Below are positions 32,460 through 42,115 of a stretch of 64,000 bases of DNA, one piece after another. The stretch is from Roridomyces roridus (taxonomy: Eukaryota > Basidiomycota > Agaricomycetes > Agaricales > Mycenaceae), in the NCBI GenBank assembly GCA_029378245.1, contig JARKIF010000077.1, positions 62,001 through 126,000 of the forward strand. Direction: 5' to 3'. Position numbers and translations under genes: made by a program. Under the pieces are notes generated by a model. That model was not told where the DNA came from. It ran no database searches and saw only the letters and a list, made by a program, of their open reading frames with translations. Each line of letters begins with the position of its first letter. The stretch's first letter is position 1.

Positions 32460-35400
32460 ATGAGTCGTCACCACAAGTGCAAGCAAATCAAAGGTTCAAC
32501 AAAATGGCCGCCCACCTTCGCAAAAAAAACGAAATTCAAGGCTGGTGCAGTAACGCTTGCCCCAGCCGCCACTGTGGCTCTGGGTGACTCGGATTCCGAC
32601 GGAGACTCCTACACGGTCGTCGCAGCGCGATCAGTGTCCCACCGTGTCTCAGCGGACGGACAGCGTGTCTATCGGCAGTCGCTGCCAGTGGCGGGCTCGT
32701 CTCCGGTCAAACGCCAGCGTGCGTGCAAGATATCCCCTCCGTCACAACCTCCTCAATCTTCTGCGCCGGTGAATACGGACTGGCTGGGCGACGAACGCTA
32801 CAACCTGCAGGAGGAGGATGTGTGGGGTGAAGCGCCGCACGAGGAGAGTTTGCCGGCTGTTAAGCCCAGCGTGCGTTTCCTTTTTTCTTCACGCTCTGCG
32901 TTCTGCAAGCTGACGACCCCAGGATGAGGCGATGGCGAGGTGGAAGACGGAGCTGCGAGACGCCTATCTAGACGTGCTGCTGTGGAGAGACGGGCATGGC
33001 AAAGCGGGGGACGTCTGTCCTGGGTGCACAGGCGAGGGGACACCCTTGTTTCGGTGCGACGATTGCTGTGGTGGCGAGATGTTGTGTGGAGGCTGCTGTG
33101 TGTCTGCGCACGCACGACTGCCGCTGCACAGGATCTGCGTACGTCCGTTATGCTCCCTCTGTGCCGTGGTCCTGACTTTGTGATAGAAATGGAACGGTGC
33201 TTTCTTTGCAAGACATAGCCTCAAGTCTCTGGGGCTCCGGGTTCAGCTTGGACACCATCCCACCGGCCGCTGCGCTGCCCCTCACCCAGGGCATGAGCAT
33301 TTCGTTGTTCTCCACGACAACGGCTTCCACGAGGTGGCCGTGGATTTCTGCGGTTGCGAGTTCCAGGCGCAGGCGGAGTCTCGTTGTCCGCAGGTTCTGC
33401 ATCACCACCTCCAGCTCCTACGCTTCGGGTGGTATCCTTCCACCGACAAACGGCCGCAGACTTGTGCTACTTTTGTCACCCTCGACCGGTTCATGCTTTG
33501 CTCTCACCAGTCGAAGATGACTGCCTACGATTTTTATTGCGTCCTCGAACGCCTGACGGACAACACGGGCGTCGAGCCTCCCGACCGCTATGAGCCTTTC
33601 CTCCGTATGGCTCGTCAATGGCGCCATCTACACCTCCTCAAGCGTGCGGGGCGGGGACATGCGAGTTCGGACTGCGATGGGACGGCGGCTGGCGAGTTGG
33701 CGCTCCTCTGCCCGGTTTGTCAGGTGAATTTACCCGATGGATTCGAGAATGCAGCTCCCGAAAACCAGTAAGTGCATATGTTTTGGAAGACGTCGGCGGT
33801 GCTAATAGAAGCCAGGTGTCTATATGTCATGGTCCTGGCTTTGGACGCCTGCTTCCAGCTGAAGCATCGCCTGATCTCCAGCGAGCAGCGCGATCCGGGG
33901 CTGGGGACAGGCTTGAGTTATGTGGTGGAGCCGGAGCCATACCGGGAGTACCTGAAGACGGTTACCGACCAGAAAGAGGTGCGGGGGTCTCCTCCTTCCA
34001 CGCAAGACAGCACTGACCCGCACGAGCAGATGAGCACATGCAGCGGCCTCGCCGCCCTCGACTACGCCAACACGAAGTTTTCACGGGGCTATGCCACAAC
34101 CGGCGTCGTCATGGGCGTCTGCGCTCGCCACGAGTTTGTGCAGCCCAACGGCGTAGGCGATCTTCAAAAAGGAGAGAGGTACAGTTCCCTTCTTATCTTT
34201 CAATTCGTCTATCTAATGCTGGACCAGGTTCGCTAACACGGATTGGGTCTTTGCCTCCATCCTCCGCCACCTCGACCCTCGGATTCGCAAGATCGTCTCG
34301 TACGACATCGTCTGCCAATGGGCAGTGTACGTGATCGAGCGACTGAAGGAGCTCCCTCCCTTAATGCGGCTTTCCATGCTGCTTCATCTCTTTCGCTTCG
34401 TCATCCCGAAGATGCACATCCGCGGGCATACGGTTGACTGCCAAGTCTGGTACTCCCTCAACTATGTTCCTGGGAGCGGCCAAACAGACGGAGAGGGCAT
34501 CGAACGGCCTTGGGCGAATATTGGTGGCATCGCTACCAGCACGAGGGTTAGTGGGCCCGGTGCTAGGCACGACGCCCTCGACTGCCACTGGAGCTTCTGG
34601 AACTGGCTGAAAACTGTAGGCCTTCGTGAGTGCTGTGTGTTTGGCTGCCGAGGACGTTGCTGACGGAATTTTCGGCAGCAAAGCTCCTCCGTCGGCGTTT
34701 GGATGTGGCGAAAGAGGAGGAGGTCGTGCAGGAGGCGGCGTTCAAGGTGTTTACCTTGGAGCAGCGGGATCGTGTCCCCATCTGGCAGAAGATGGTAGAG
34801 GAATACGAGGCAGATGGCACGAAGCCGAACCCCTACGAGTCCACGGCGAAGGGGTTGACGGAGGCGCAGGTGAGGATGAAGCTGGAGGAGGAGGAGGAGG
34901 AGGAGATGAAGGCTGGCAAGACGCGCCTTCACGACGTCAGCCCCTGCGGATTCATATCCCTGGGCCTGGAGCTGGAGGATAGCCAGTAAGTTTTCGGTAT
35001 GCCTCTGATATATTTGCCCTCACGCTGGGTCCTCAGGCGCAAGATTCGCCTTCAAGCCGAGCTGAAGAAACGAGGATCGCCGGAGTCTTCCAGGGAAAGC
35101 TTGAAGCAACTCCGCCGCAAGTTTACCACTCGCCTGACGCGTTTCCGCACGCTGCAGGCGACCTACCAACCCTCCGCCATCCAAACCCTCACCAGGCGTG
35201 ACGTCCCTCCGCAGGAGCTGCCGAGCAAGTCCCCCTGATGCTGCCGTCAGCTCTGCCGCCGCACCTCCAAATCTCCCCAGGCTGCATGCCAGGTCTTGCG
35301 GAGGTCGAGAACGCCCTCCGTGAAGGCCAATGCCGCGCCGCCCTCGTGCGTCTGCGTAATCAGCTGCACATCAAGGCGCAGCTTCTGCTTCACAAGCAGA

Positions 35401-36296
35401 ATCACTCACGCCATCAAGCCCAGAATACGCGCTCACGGGCTGTGGTAGCTCGGAACGAAAGCAAGATCCGTGGCCATTCGGAAAAATTTCAGATGGCGTG
35501 GCAGGCGAGGCTGTCGTTGATGGGAGGGGATGAGGCGGCTGTGGGGTGGCCGCGGCTGCGAAAGGCCGACATCCGGTGCATGGAGGACGCCCAGGAGCTT
35601 GCCAAGAAGGGTGAGAAGCAAAAACGTGCCGCCGAGCGTGAGCAGAAATCGCGCAGGGAGGGTGGGCTACCGGAGGAGGACGTGGTGATGGGTTCGGATG
35701 ATGAGGAGAGCGCGGTGCAGGCAGGGGAGAAGTTCAGAGAGGTTTCGTGGATTTGGGCCATGGCGGGAACAACGGGGACTGATGTCGAGCTAGATGAGGG
35801 TGAGCGTTTCCCGTTGGCTTGCTCTCGGAAGTAGTCTTGATTGAGATGGCCCACAGCTCTACGTATTGAATGGGCCAAGGCTTGGGCACGATGTCGCCGT
35901 TGGACGGAGGAGCGGCGCATGCTGGAGGAGGAGTGGCGCCGCCTCAGCGCCTCCTACATCTATCGCGAAGGCGTGTGGGAGGGGAGGGGCAAGGCTGTGC
36001 CGGTTGGAGTGATAGATGGTGAGATTGCAGAGGGAAAGCTGGCGTACGCTGTCAAGCAGGCCCAGCTTTACCGGGAGCTACGGGTGCGGGCAGAGGCCGT
36101 GCGTGCTGATGCCCCTCTTCGTCGAGGCCAGGCGAGGAAACGGTCCGCAGCACTCCCGTTGCCGTACGGGTTTTCAGCGACTGGCGAAGAGGAGGAGGAG
36201 GAGGGTGGTGGGTTGCTGTCGGATGGGGAGGGTAGCGATGGCCGAGGTGACGTCAGCGAGGAAGAGCTGCTGATGGGCGGGGAAGTGGACGACTAG
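32460..36296 (+). CDS. KDZ (Kyakuja-Dileera-Zisupton) transposase
   Basis: Multi-exon gene of roughly 1,050 residues for the cut-and-paste transposase of the element. The N-terminal CxC2-like cysteine cluster reads CPGCTGEGTPLFRCDDCC then CGGCC (33015-33090). The catalytic acidic residues typical of KDZ enzymes are visible: the Asp in LALDACFQLKHR (33840), the Asp in SYDIVCQW (34300), and the Glu in TDGEGIERPWANIG (34480). Between them lie FSRGYATTGVV and PKMHIRGHTVDCQVWY. The C-terminal domain has the family signature LRIEWAKAWARCRRW then EERRMLEEEWRR (35870), with a disordered Glu-rich tail. One frame break near 35222-35238 needs either a small intron or a frameshift. It drives movement of element B and perhaps of element A. 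Confidence 0.85.
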
Positions 36297-36811
36297 GTGG
36301 TCTATCGCATTAAGTGCTGGAGTAGATTTAACGCGTTGAGGCGTATCTAATGCGTTAAATAGATACATCATTTGTTCTTGAGCCTCGCATTTGACGCGTT
36401 AAGTGATGCGGCCCATCTAACGTGTTAAACGGACAGTCACGTTTTTTGCCTGCTGATCTGTGAGACTCACATTTAACGCATTAAGTGATGCGGCGGCAAA
36501 GGAGTCGTCGAACGCGTTAAACGGACGGTCACGTTTTTTGACTGCTGATCACTTTTTTTTTCTCCCGGGGGTACGGTTTTTTGCGTTAAATGTGGGGAAA
36601 CAATGGCGGTTGTCGCGTTGAGCCCGGGGTAGCTTAATGCGTTGAGTCGACCAAATAACGCATTAAACGATTGGGAGGTTATTCTGGCAAGATAAGTGGT
36701 TCCCACGGGTTAACTGCAGTGCCGAGGGTGCCGAGCGATAGCATATATGCCGCCGGAGCCGTGGGGTTCCCGGTTTTACCCGTGGGGCCCCGGGAATTGG
36801 CTTTTAATTCT
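36297..36811. promoter_or_regulatory. Subterminal AACGCGTT-type boxes, right of B
   Basis: About ten boxes or variants (AACGCGTT, AATGCGTT, GACGCGTT, AACGTGTT, AACGCATT) between the transposase stop and the right TIR. Variants mostly differ by C-to-T or G-to-A at the CpG positions. No gene is seen here. Confidence 0.55.
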
Positions 36812-36862
36812 AACCCTGGTTTAATGCAATGGCGACATGGGTTACAACCCTCTTTAATGCGT
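36812..36862 (-). repeat. Right terminal inverted repeat of element B
   Basis: Mate of 22200-22250; ends TTTAATGCGT directly before AATTTT. Confidence 0.8.
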
Positions 36863-36868
36863 AATTTT
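36863..36868 (+). repeat. Target-site duplication AATTTT, right
   Basis: Identical to 22194-22199 and followed by resumed coding sequence of the interrupted element A gene. Confidence 0.65.
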
Positions 36869-37074
36869 AGGTGGACAAGGTGTCTGTTTGTCCTTCGCAG
36901 CCCTGGCAAACAGGCATCGCTCTTCAAGGGCAGCTGGTGAGTCCTTTCTTTGCATGTCTGAATGCGCGTTAATGGTCTTGTAGGCAGGAGGTAGTGGCGG
37001 CGGCAGAGCCCGGCGAGCGTGTCTCGCATCTCACTGCGGAGGAGCTCAACGACGGCGAGTCGTTCTTCGGTTGA
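36869..37074 (+). pseudogene. RNase-H1-N-like accessory gene, 3' part (element A)
   Basis: Encodes WTRCLFVLRSPGKQASLFKG, an intron (about 36939-36983), then QEVVAAAEPGERVSH, LTAEELNDGES and FFG, ending at 37072-37074. It aligns with the end of the intact element B protein (LFVMRSP, SIFKGTW, AAEPGERVS, LTEEEL, SFFG). The first part of the gene is at 21495-22194, separated by the 14.7 kb element B. Confidence 0.8.
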
Positions 37075-37274
37075 GGGATGGGTGTGGTGGCAGGGATTTC
37101 TTTTCGTCTTCATGTAGTACAAAGTCGGCGTGTATGTAGTACAGCATTGGCGTGTCATGGGGAATGAATGGATCTTGCTGGGATTTTTCGGAGCGGAGAG
37201 GTTTTTGTCAATTGAGATCAAGGGACTTGGGAAATAAAATAAAAAGATGCTCACTTCGGGGGATCGAACGCAAA

Positions 37275-37363
37275 AGGATTGGTGGTGGCAGAGGTCCACT
37301 TCACAGGCCCCATGACCGTAAGGAAATTGGGCCTGCGCCTTGGACCTCTGCCCCACCAATACC
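37275..37363. repeat. Foldback hairpin, copy in element A
   Basis: Outer arms are TTGGTGGTGGCAGAGGTCCA and TGGACCTCTGCCCCACCAA, with perfect inner arms CAGGCCC and GGGCCTG. It occupies the same gap, between the RNase-H1-N-like stop and the acidic gene start, as 26091-26177. Confidence 0.55.
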
Positions 37364-37657
37364 TAGAGTGTTGGTGGTGGTGATTTAAATATACCATTGA
37401 CATAATTGACGTTGACATACCGCAATTCAAAATGTATTTTGGACCAAGCCCTTAATCTCCGCACTGACAGCGTGTACTCAGTCGCCCACATTCCCTCCAC
37501 GCGACTTGACTTCTCTCACCTCCACCATGCTCAACTCTGCTCGACGTCGCCCCGTCCGCCTTGCTCAAGATGTCTCCCTGCGAATGCAATGATGGCCACC
37601 GTTGCTAGTATTTGGCCACACACGTGCTGCACCAACGCATTTTTCGCATCGATTCCC

Positions 37658-40600
37658 ATGAGCAAGAAATCTTCGAAACCCAGAGGCAAAGGCAAAGGCA
37701 AAGCTCCCCAGGCCGACGAACAGGGCCCCAGGAAGAAACCCGGCAACGATTGCCACTTCAAAGGAGCGCGCCGCGCCTTCCTCGACAGCCATCTCCCCAC
37801 GTTCCAAGCCCTCTCCAAGAACGAGGACAGTACGACCAAGCATGGTGGGGCATCGTCGATGTTCCCTGCGATGATGGCAGACTGGTGGAAGCAATGGCCT
37901 TGGCGTCTCCCTCTGGATCAAGAGGCCCTGCCCGACATCGACTACGCCCTGGAGCCTCAGACGCCCGATGAGCACACGCAAAAGGAGGCCATTGTAACTG
38001 AGATGACCAAGGTGCGCATGTCCTCTTTACCTCAATAAAAACCCTGTCTGAACGTTATCAGAAAATACGCAACTGGTTCCAACGCCAGCGTAGCAGCCTC
38101 GGCCTGGTCAAGAACCCCATCAACCGGATGCTCGAAGAGCTTATCCCTGACGCGGACGACGACGACGACGACCACCCAGGGAAGAAGCCTTCGTTCGTCC
38201 AGTGGTACATGAAGCAGCTTGGGTACAGCAAGAGGTGTGCCGACGTGTTCAAGCTCCTGCATCCAGACGTGGACCACCGCGTGGGTTTGAATCTGCGTGT
38301 CGAGGTCGCTCGCAACCTGCTGGAGCAAGAGCCGGAGGAAGTACGTGCTAGGCTCGCAGCGCGTTACGAGGATGCGTACAAAAAGCCTGTTGTCGTGGAC
38401 GACGCTGAAGGCGATGGGGGCAACGGTGCAGGAAAAGAAGACGTCGAGGAAGAGGAGGAAGAAGGAGCCTCGGAATACAAGGTCCTCATCACAGAGGAGG
38501 AGAAAGAAGTGTACGTACTGCTTTACGTTTGGGGTTCGGACGCTGACGTGGGGCACAGCGCTAGAAAGCGGTTCTCCAGCGTGGCCGATCCTCTCGTCGA
38601 CCGCCTGCGCAAGTACACGGGCTACGAGATCGTCATACTTGCAGGAAGGCTTGAGGGAGAGGGCCGGGATCGACGCACGAGCACTGTGCACACCATGTAG
38701 TAAGTATTCCTCATTCTTCACCGTTGGTTACCATTTCTAACGAACGTCCGTAGTGTTCAAGGGGGTGACGACTACAAGAAGCATGCCGGCCTCGACTTCG
38801 GGTCGTTCAGCGTTAAGCACTACGCCTCCGTCATCAACGGATACAGCAAGTACGTCTGGAGCTGCCGTACGTACCTCTTTCTTCTCTATTCTTGGATGGA
38901 TAGATATCTTACCCCCTCTTAGACGTGACCAACAAGGCCTTGCAGGCAGGACAAGACCCGACAGCGTTCTCCAGCAACTCTCACAAGGGCAACGCAAGCA
39001 CCACGGGTGAGCCAGCGGCTGCACCCTCTGGCAACAATGCCGGCATCACAAACGATGAGCGCGTCCCTGCCCCCTCCCCAGACAACGCCGGCATCACCAA
39101 CGACCAGCGCGTCCCCTCCCCGAACAACGCCGCCGTCACCAACGACCAGCGCGTCCCCACAGCCTCCCCGAACAACGCCGGCATCCTCAACAAGGGCATT
39201 CCCACACTCTCCGGTAACAACGCCCCTCCTCCGCCGGTAGTGGCCAGCACGGTGGTTCCCACGTTTGGGGAACACCTCACGAGGGAGCTGTCGGAGATGG
39301 CAAGCGAGCAGCGTGAGGCACGCCTCGTCGAGTTGAGCAAGATGGCACCCACCGAGCTGGGCTTTGCGGAGCAGAGTGCTCACGCGCGTCGCTTGATGCG
39401 TGGGCTCAGGTTCTCGGCGACGCCGTCGTCCACAGCGCTGGGGTGGGGTCCAAACTCGCAGCTTCTTGGGAAACGCAAGCCTGCAGTCAGGAAGGGAGGG
39501 CGGAAGGGGAAAAAATTGCGGCGTGACGATGACGCAGAGGAGGGCGAACCCGAGGGAGAGGAGGGTAGCAAGGGCGAGGGGGAGGACGAGGCGAACGAGA
39601 AGGAGAAGGAGAATCGGGAGGAGGCGGGGGTGGATGTGGAGATGCTCGACGTGGGGACGAAGCCCGTCGAGCCCAAGCCCCGCTTCGCAGGGGGGAAGAA
39701 AAACCAAGACCCGAGGCAGGCGGCGGAGAATGCAAAGGACCAGCTGCTGCTGGTGGACCTCAAGCTCGGCCCTGCCCTCGGTCCCAAATTCGACTACGCC
39801 GTCGATCTCTGGATGAAATCCGAGGTCGATGCTAGGTTTGCCATCGACGTAAGTGACTCCTTCCTTCAATACAAGCGGTCAAATCACTGACGTGCTTCAA
39901 ACAGAAAACCACCGGCAAGCCAAGCACAAAGTCTCACAAGCCCCAGATGCGGCCTTGCGAGCTTACGGAATGGGTCAAGAATGCGCGCAAAGCGGGGTGG
40001 CGACCCTCCAAAGTGGTTGGCGCGATTGACCGCAGGATGGTCAAGTGGTGGGTCGAGAGCAACCCGGAGTGGAGGCAGATGACGCGGGAAGACGGGACGC
40101 CCTGGCTGCGCCAAGGAGATGCCTCCCTCGCCGACGTTGATCTGAGGGGGCCGAACGGGTTCCTCAACGTGATGATGGGCCTCAAGATGTGGAGCGAGCG
40201 CTGGGGAGAGGGTGTGACAGAGCCTCCGGCAATCTGGTCGGAGATGTTGGCGGACGTGACCTGGGTGCTTGAGCGGTAAGTGTTTTTCGCTTTTTTTCCT
40301 CATTCTTCTTCTGTTTTCCTCGCATACTGACGCATTCGTTCTACCTCAGAGTTACCTCTGGTCACGGTGCGCATGCCGTCCCTGCCATCAATGCTCAGAC
40401 TCCCGCCCCCGCCGCCATCAACGGTGCCGACGAACCCGCCGCCAACGCTGCCGAGCAATCCGCTGCACCTGTTGCCAACGCTGCGGCAGAACCCGTCGCC
40501 AACGCTGCCGACAAACCTGCTGCCGACAAAACCGCCGCCAAAGCTGCCGAGCAATCTGCTGCACCCGCTCCCGACGCTGCTGACAAACCCGCAGCCGACG

Positions 40601-40713
40601 AAGCAATGGACCTCGATCTCGGCTCCATCGACCTCGATCTGCTCTTGGGTCTGACCCCCGAGGAGCAGGATGATCTCCTCAAGGAGCTGGAGCTTGACAA
40701 CGAGGTCAGCTAG
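37658..40713 (+). CDS. Long acidic protein with homeobox-like helix (element A)
   Basis: Paralogue of 22644-25793. It starts MSKKSSKPRGKGKGKAPQ at 37658 and reads FKGARRAFLDSHLPTFQ, WWKQWPWRLPLD, an intron, KIRNWFQRQRSSLG (homeodomain helix-3-like WFQ-x-R), NRMLEELIPD, GYEIVILAGRLEGEG and STVHTM. It continues VQGGDDYK, an Asn/Pro/Thr-rich tandem region with DQRVP repeats, LGWGPNSQLLGKRKPA, acidic stretches, MKSEVDARFAID, WVKNARKAGWRPSKVVGAI, GLKMWSERWGEG and an Ala/Pro/Asp repeat region. It ends LTPEEQDDLLKELELD. Exon order and the hydrophobic-acidic C-terminus (LTPE then ELG/LEL-D) match element B, while the linkers differ. It appears intact although the rest of element A is damaged. Proposed nuclear accessory protein; function unproven. 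Confidence 0.65.
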
Positions 40714-40789
40714 TGGGAGGGAGCACCCTGTTCTTTCGGCATGGTGCCGCCGTCAATATGTACTGGCCAAATTGTCTTTTTTTGATTAA

Positions 40790-40895
40790 ATATAACGCGT
40801 TTTTTGTATGGGAGGGCGTTCAACGCGTTAGGACGCGGGATTTCCGTTGAGAGTTTAACGCGTTGAGCGTTCGACGCGTTAAACGCCGTTCAATC
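40790..40895. promoter_or_regulatory. AACGCGTT boxes near the right end of element A
   Basis: Boxes at about 40793, 40819, 40856 and 40870 (AACGCGTT or GACGCGTT) between the acidic gene and the terminal repeat, followed by CACGTG at 40907. This matches the layout at the left end of element B. Confidence 0.5.
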
Positions 40896-41051
40896 ACGTG
40901 CAACCCACCATCTTTTATTTTTTTTAAAAACAATTTCAGAAACAATATTAATTAAAAGCGAAAATGATTTGTTTTGATGCCGAAAGCTGACAGTGCGGCT
41001 GGACAGAGCTCCAGCAGCCCTGCCGCGTCCCATTTGGGAATCCCTCCCAGA

Positions 41052-41102
41052 ATCCCTGGTTTAACGTGTTCGCCTATGGCGTAATATCCCTGTTTAATGT
41101 GT
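41052..41102 (-). repeat. Terminal repeat of element A (right end)
   Basis: On the minus strand it reads ACACATTAAACAGGG, then CACGTTAAACCAGGG, aligning with the 51-bp ends of element B. The internal match continues through GGACGCGGCAGGGCTG. The opposite end of element A is lost, having been removed or replaced at the 5 kb element junction (18468). Confidence 0.65.
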
Positions 41103-41194
41103 TTATTTCACTGGACCAGCTGGCAGCCTCAGTGAACCAGATTACCACCGAAATTGGGAAATCCAGCCCACTTGTTCGTAGATTCTCCTCAATT

Positions 41195-41296
41195 ATAATT
41201 CAATTATAAAAGGCTGTTTTGATTATGATATTATTTGTTTATAATTGGTGTATAATTGATTATAATTGGATTATAATTAAAAACAGCTTTTTCCGA
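41195..41296. repeat. AT-rich foldback sequence
   Basis: The imperfect inverted arms AAAAGGCTGTTTTGATTAT (near 41209) and its complement before GCTTTTTCC (near 41290) enclose repeated ATAATTG units. MITE-like, with no coding capacity. The rest of 41103-41641 shows no gene. Confidence 0.35.
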
Positions 41297-41641
41297 CATT
41301 GTCTTCTCCCAAGGTCGTTGGATACATATCCGTATTCAGGAAGCTCACCGGGCGCATCAAGCCACGACCAGAGATAGTCGCACAAGGTCTCCCTTGGCTT
41401 TTATTCTCTCATGCTTGTGACTTGTGACTTGTCGGTCAAGCCCATGAACCCTCCAATCACTGGTTCTGGAAGGACCAACACCCACTGTCGCAAGTTCGCC
41501 CTCGAGCCCTTCAATTCTTGCACAGTTCATCTCACACACAATTCAGGCTGTCAGCTCAAAATTCAGCTGAAAATCAACTTGAGATACGACAGCAAGTAAA
41601 AGACATTTCGAGACTATATGAATGAGGATTTGACGTCTGTC

Positions 41642-42115
41642 TCAGCAAGTCACCGTTACCCTTCTGGCCTCACCAGCCTTACCATCGCCTTCACTCCTCG
41701 TGTGCGCCGCTGGGGCTCCTTGCACCACGTGCTGCAATGCTTCCACCGCCGCCTGAAGTTGACAATGGCGGTGCTCGAGTTGGAAGCTGGTGAGTATACC
41801 GTTCCAGATGCAGAGCAATACCAGCGCGGCCACCACAGGTATCCACACAGTGCTCAGAAAGTCCAAGACACTATGCGGAGTGCTACTCGGGCTCGCTACA
41901 GGTGTTTTAGTTGACGTGCAAGGCGAAAGGAAAAAGGGCATACTGAGGACGAGGAACGTTGCAACAATGGTGAGTGGCTCGGTCCAAATGGCCGTGGCGT
42001 CGACATTCGCGGTGAACAGTATGGTAGTCACGACAATGACGGCCCAGACCGGTGCAGAGAATGTATTGGATAGCGAGCACACATCGGTCGTCCTCGGTCA
42101 TGGTGGAGAATGGTA
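41642..42115 (-). pseudogene. Small membrane-protein family member 1 (frameshifted)
   Basis: Reads LAIQYILC in one frame and then, after a one-base shift near 42060, VWAVIVVTTILFTANV, DATAIWTEPLTIVATFLVL, a third hydrophobic segment VVAALVLLCIWNGIL and LEHRHCQLQAAVEALQHVV. It is related to 44220-44786 and to the genes around the retrotransposon through the D-x-A-W-x-EP-x-T signature after a membrane segment. The frameshift makes it a probable pseudogene. Function of the family unknown. Confidence 0.5.

Larger units (their letters stand above)
22200..36862 (+). mobile_element. KDZ transposon with TET/JBP gene, full-length element B (14,663 bp)
   Basis: Bounded by 51-bp terminal inverted repeats (22200-22250 and 36812-36862, about four mismatches) and by AATTTT target duplications. 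It contains one KDZ transposase gene (32460-36296, plus) divergent from a TET/JBP dioxygenase gene (29653-31473, minus). Four accessory genes follow on the minus strand: Cys/His-rich protein, small basic protein, RNase-H1-N-like protein and long acidic protein. Association of fungal TET/JBP genes with Kyakuja-Dileera-Zisupton transposons in mushrooms is established, and the gene order seen here matches such units. AACGCGTT boxes fill the 22390-22560 and 36300-36670 subterminal zones and some promoters. Element A is of the same family but diverged, so B is not simply a duplicate of its host. Confidence 0.85.

Noticed and set aside
22200..41102. A single 18.9 kb transposon bounded by 22200 and 41102
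   Set aside because: The ends do match, but gene order, the split gene and the AATTTT duplication show that 36862 is the true end of B and 41102 is the end of A.
41642..42082. Intact membrane-protein gene starting at 42082
   Set aside because: The first codon is not ATG, and the N-terminal part of the family sequence is in a different frame.
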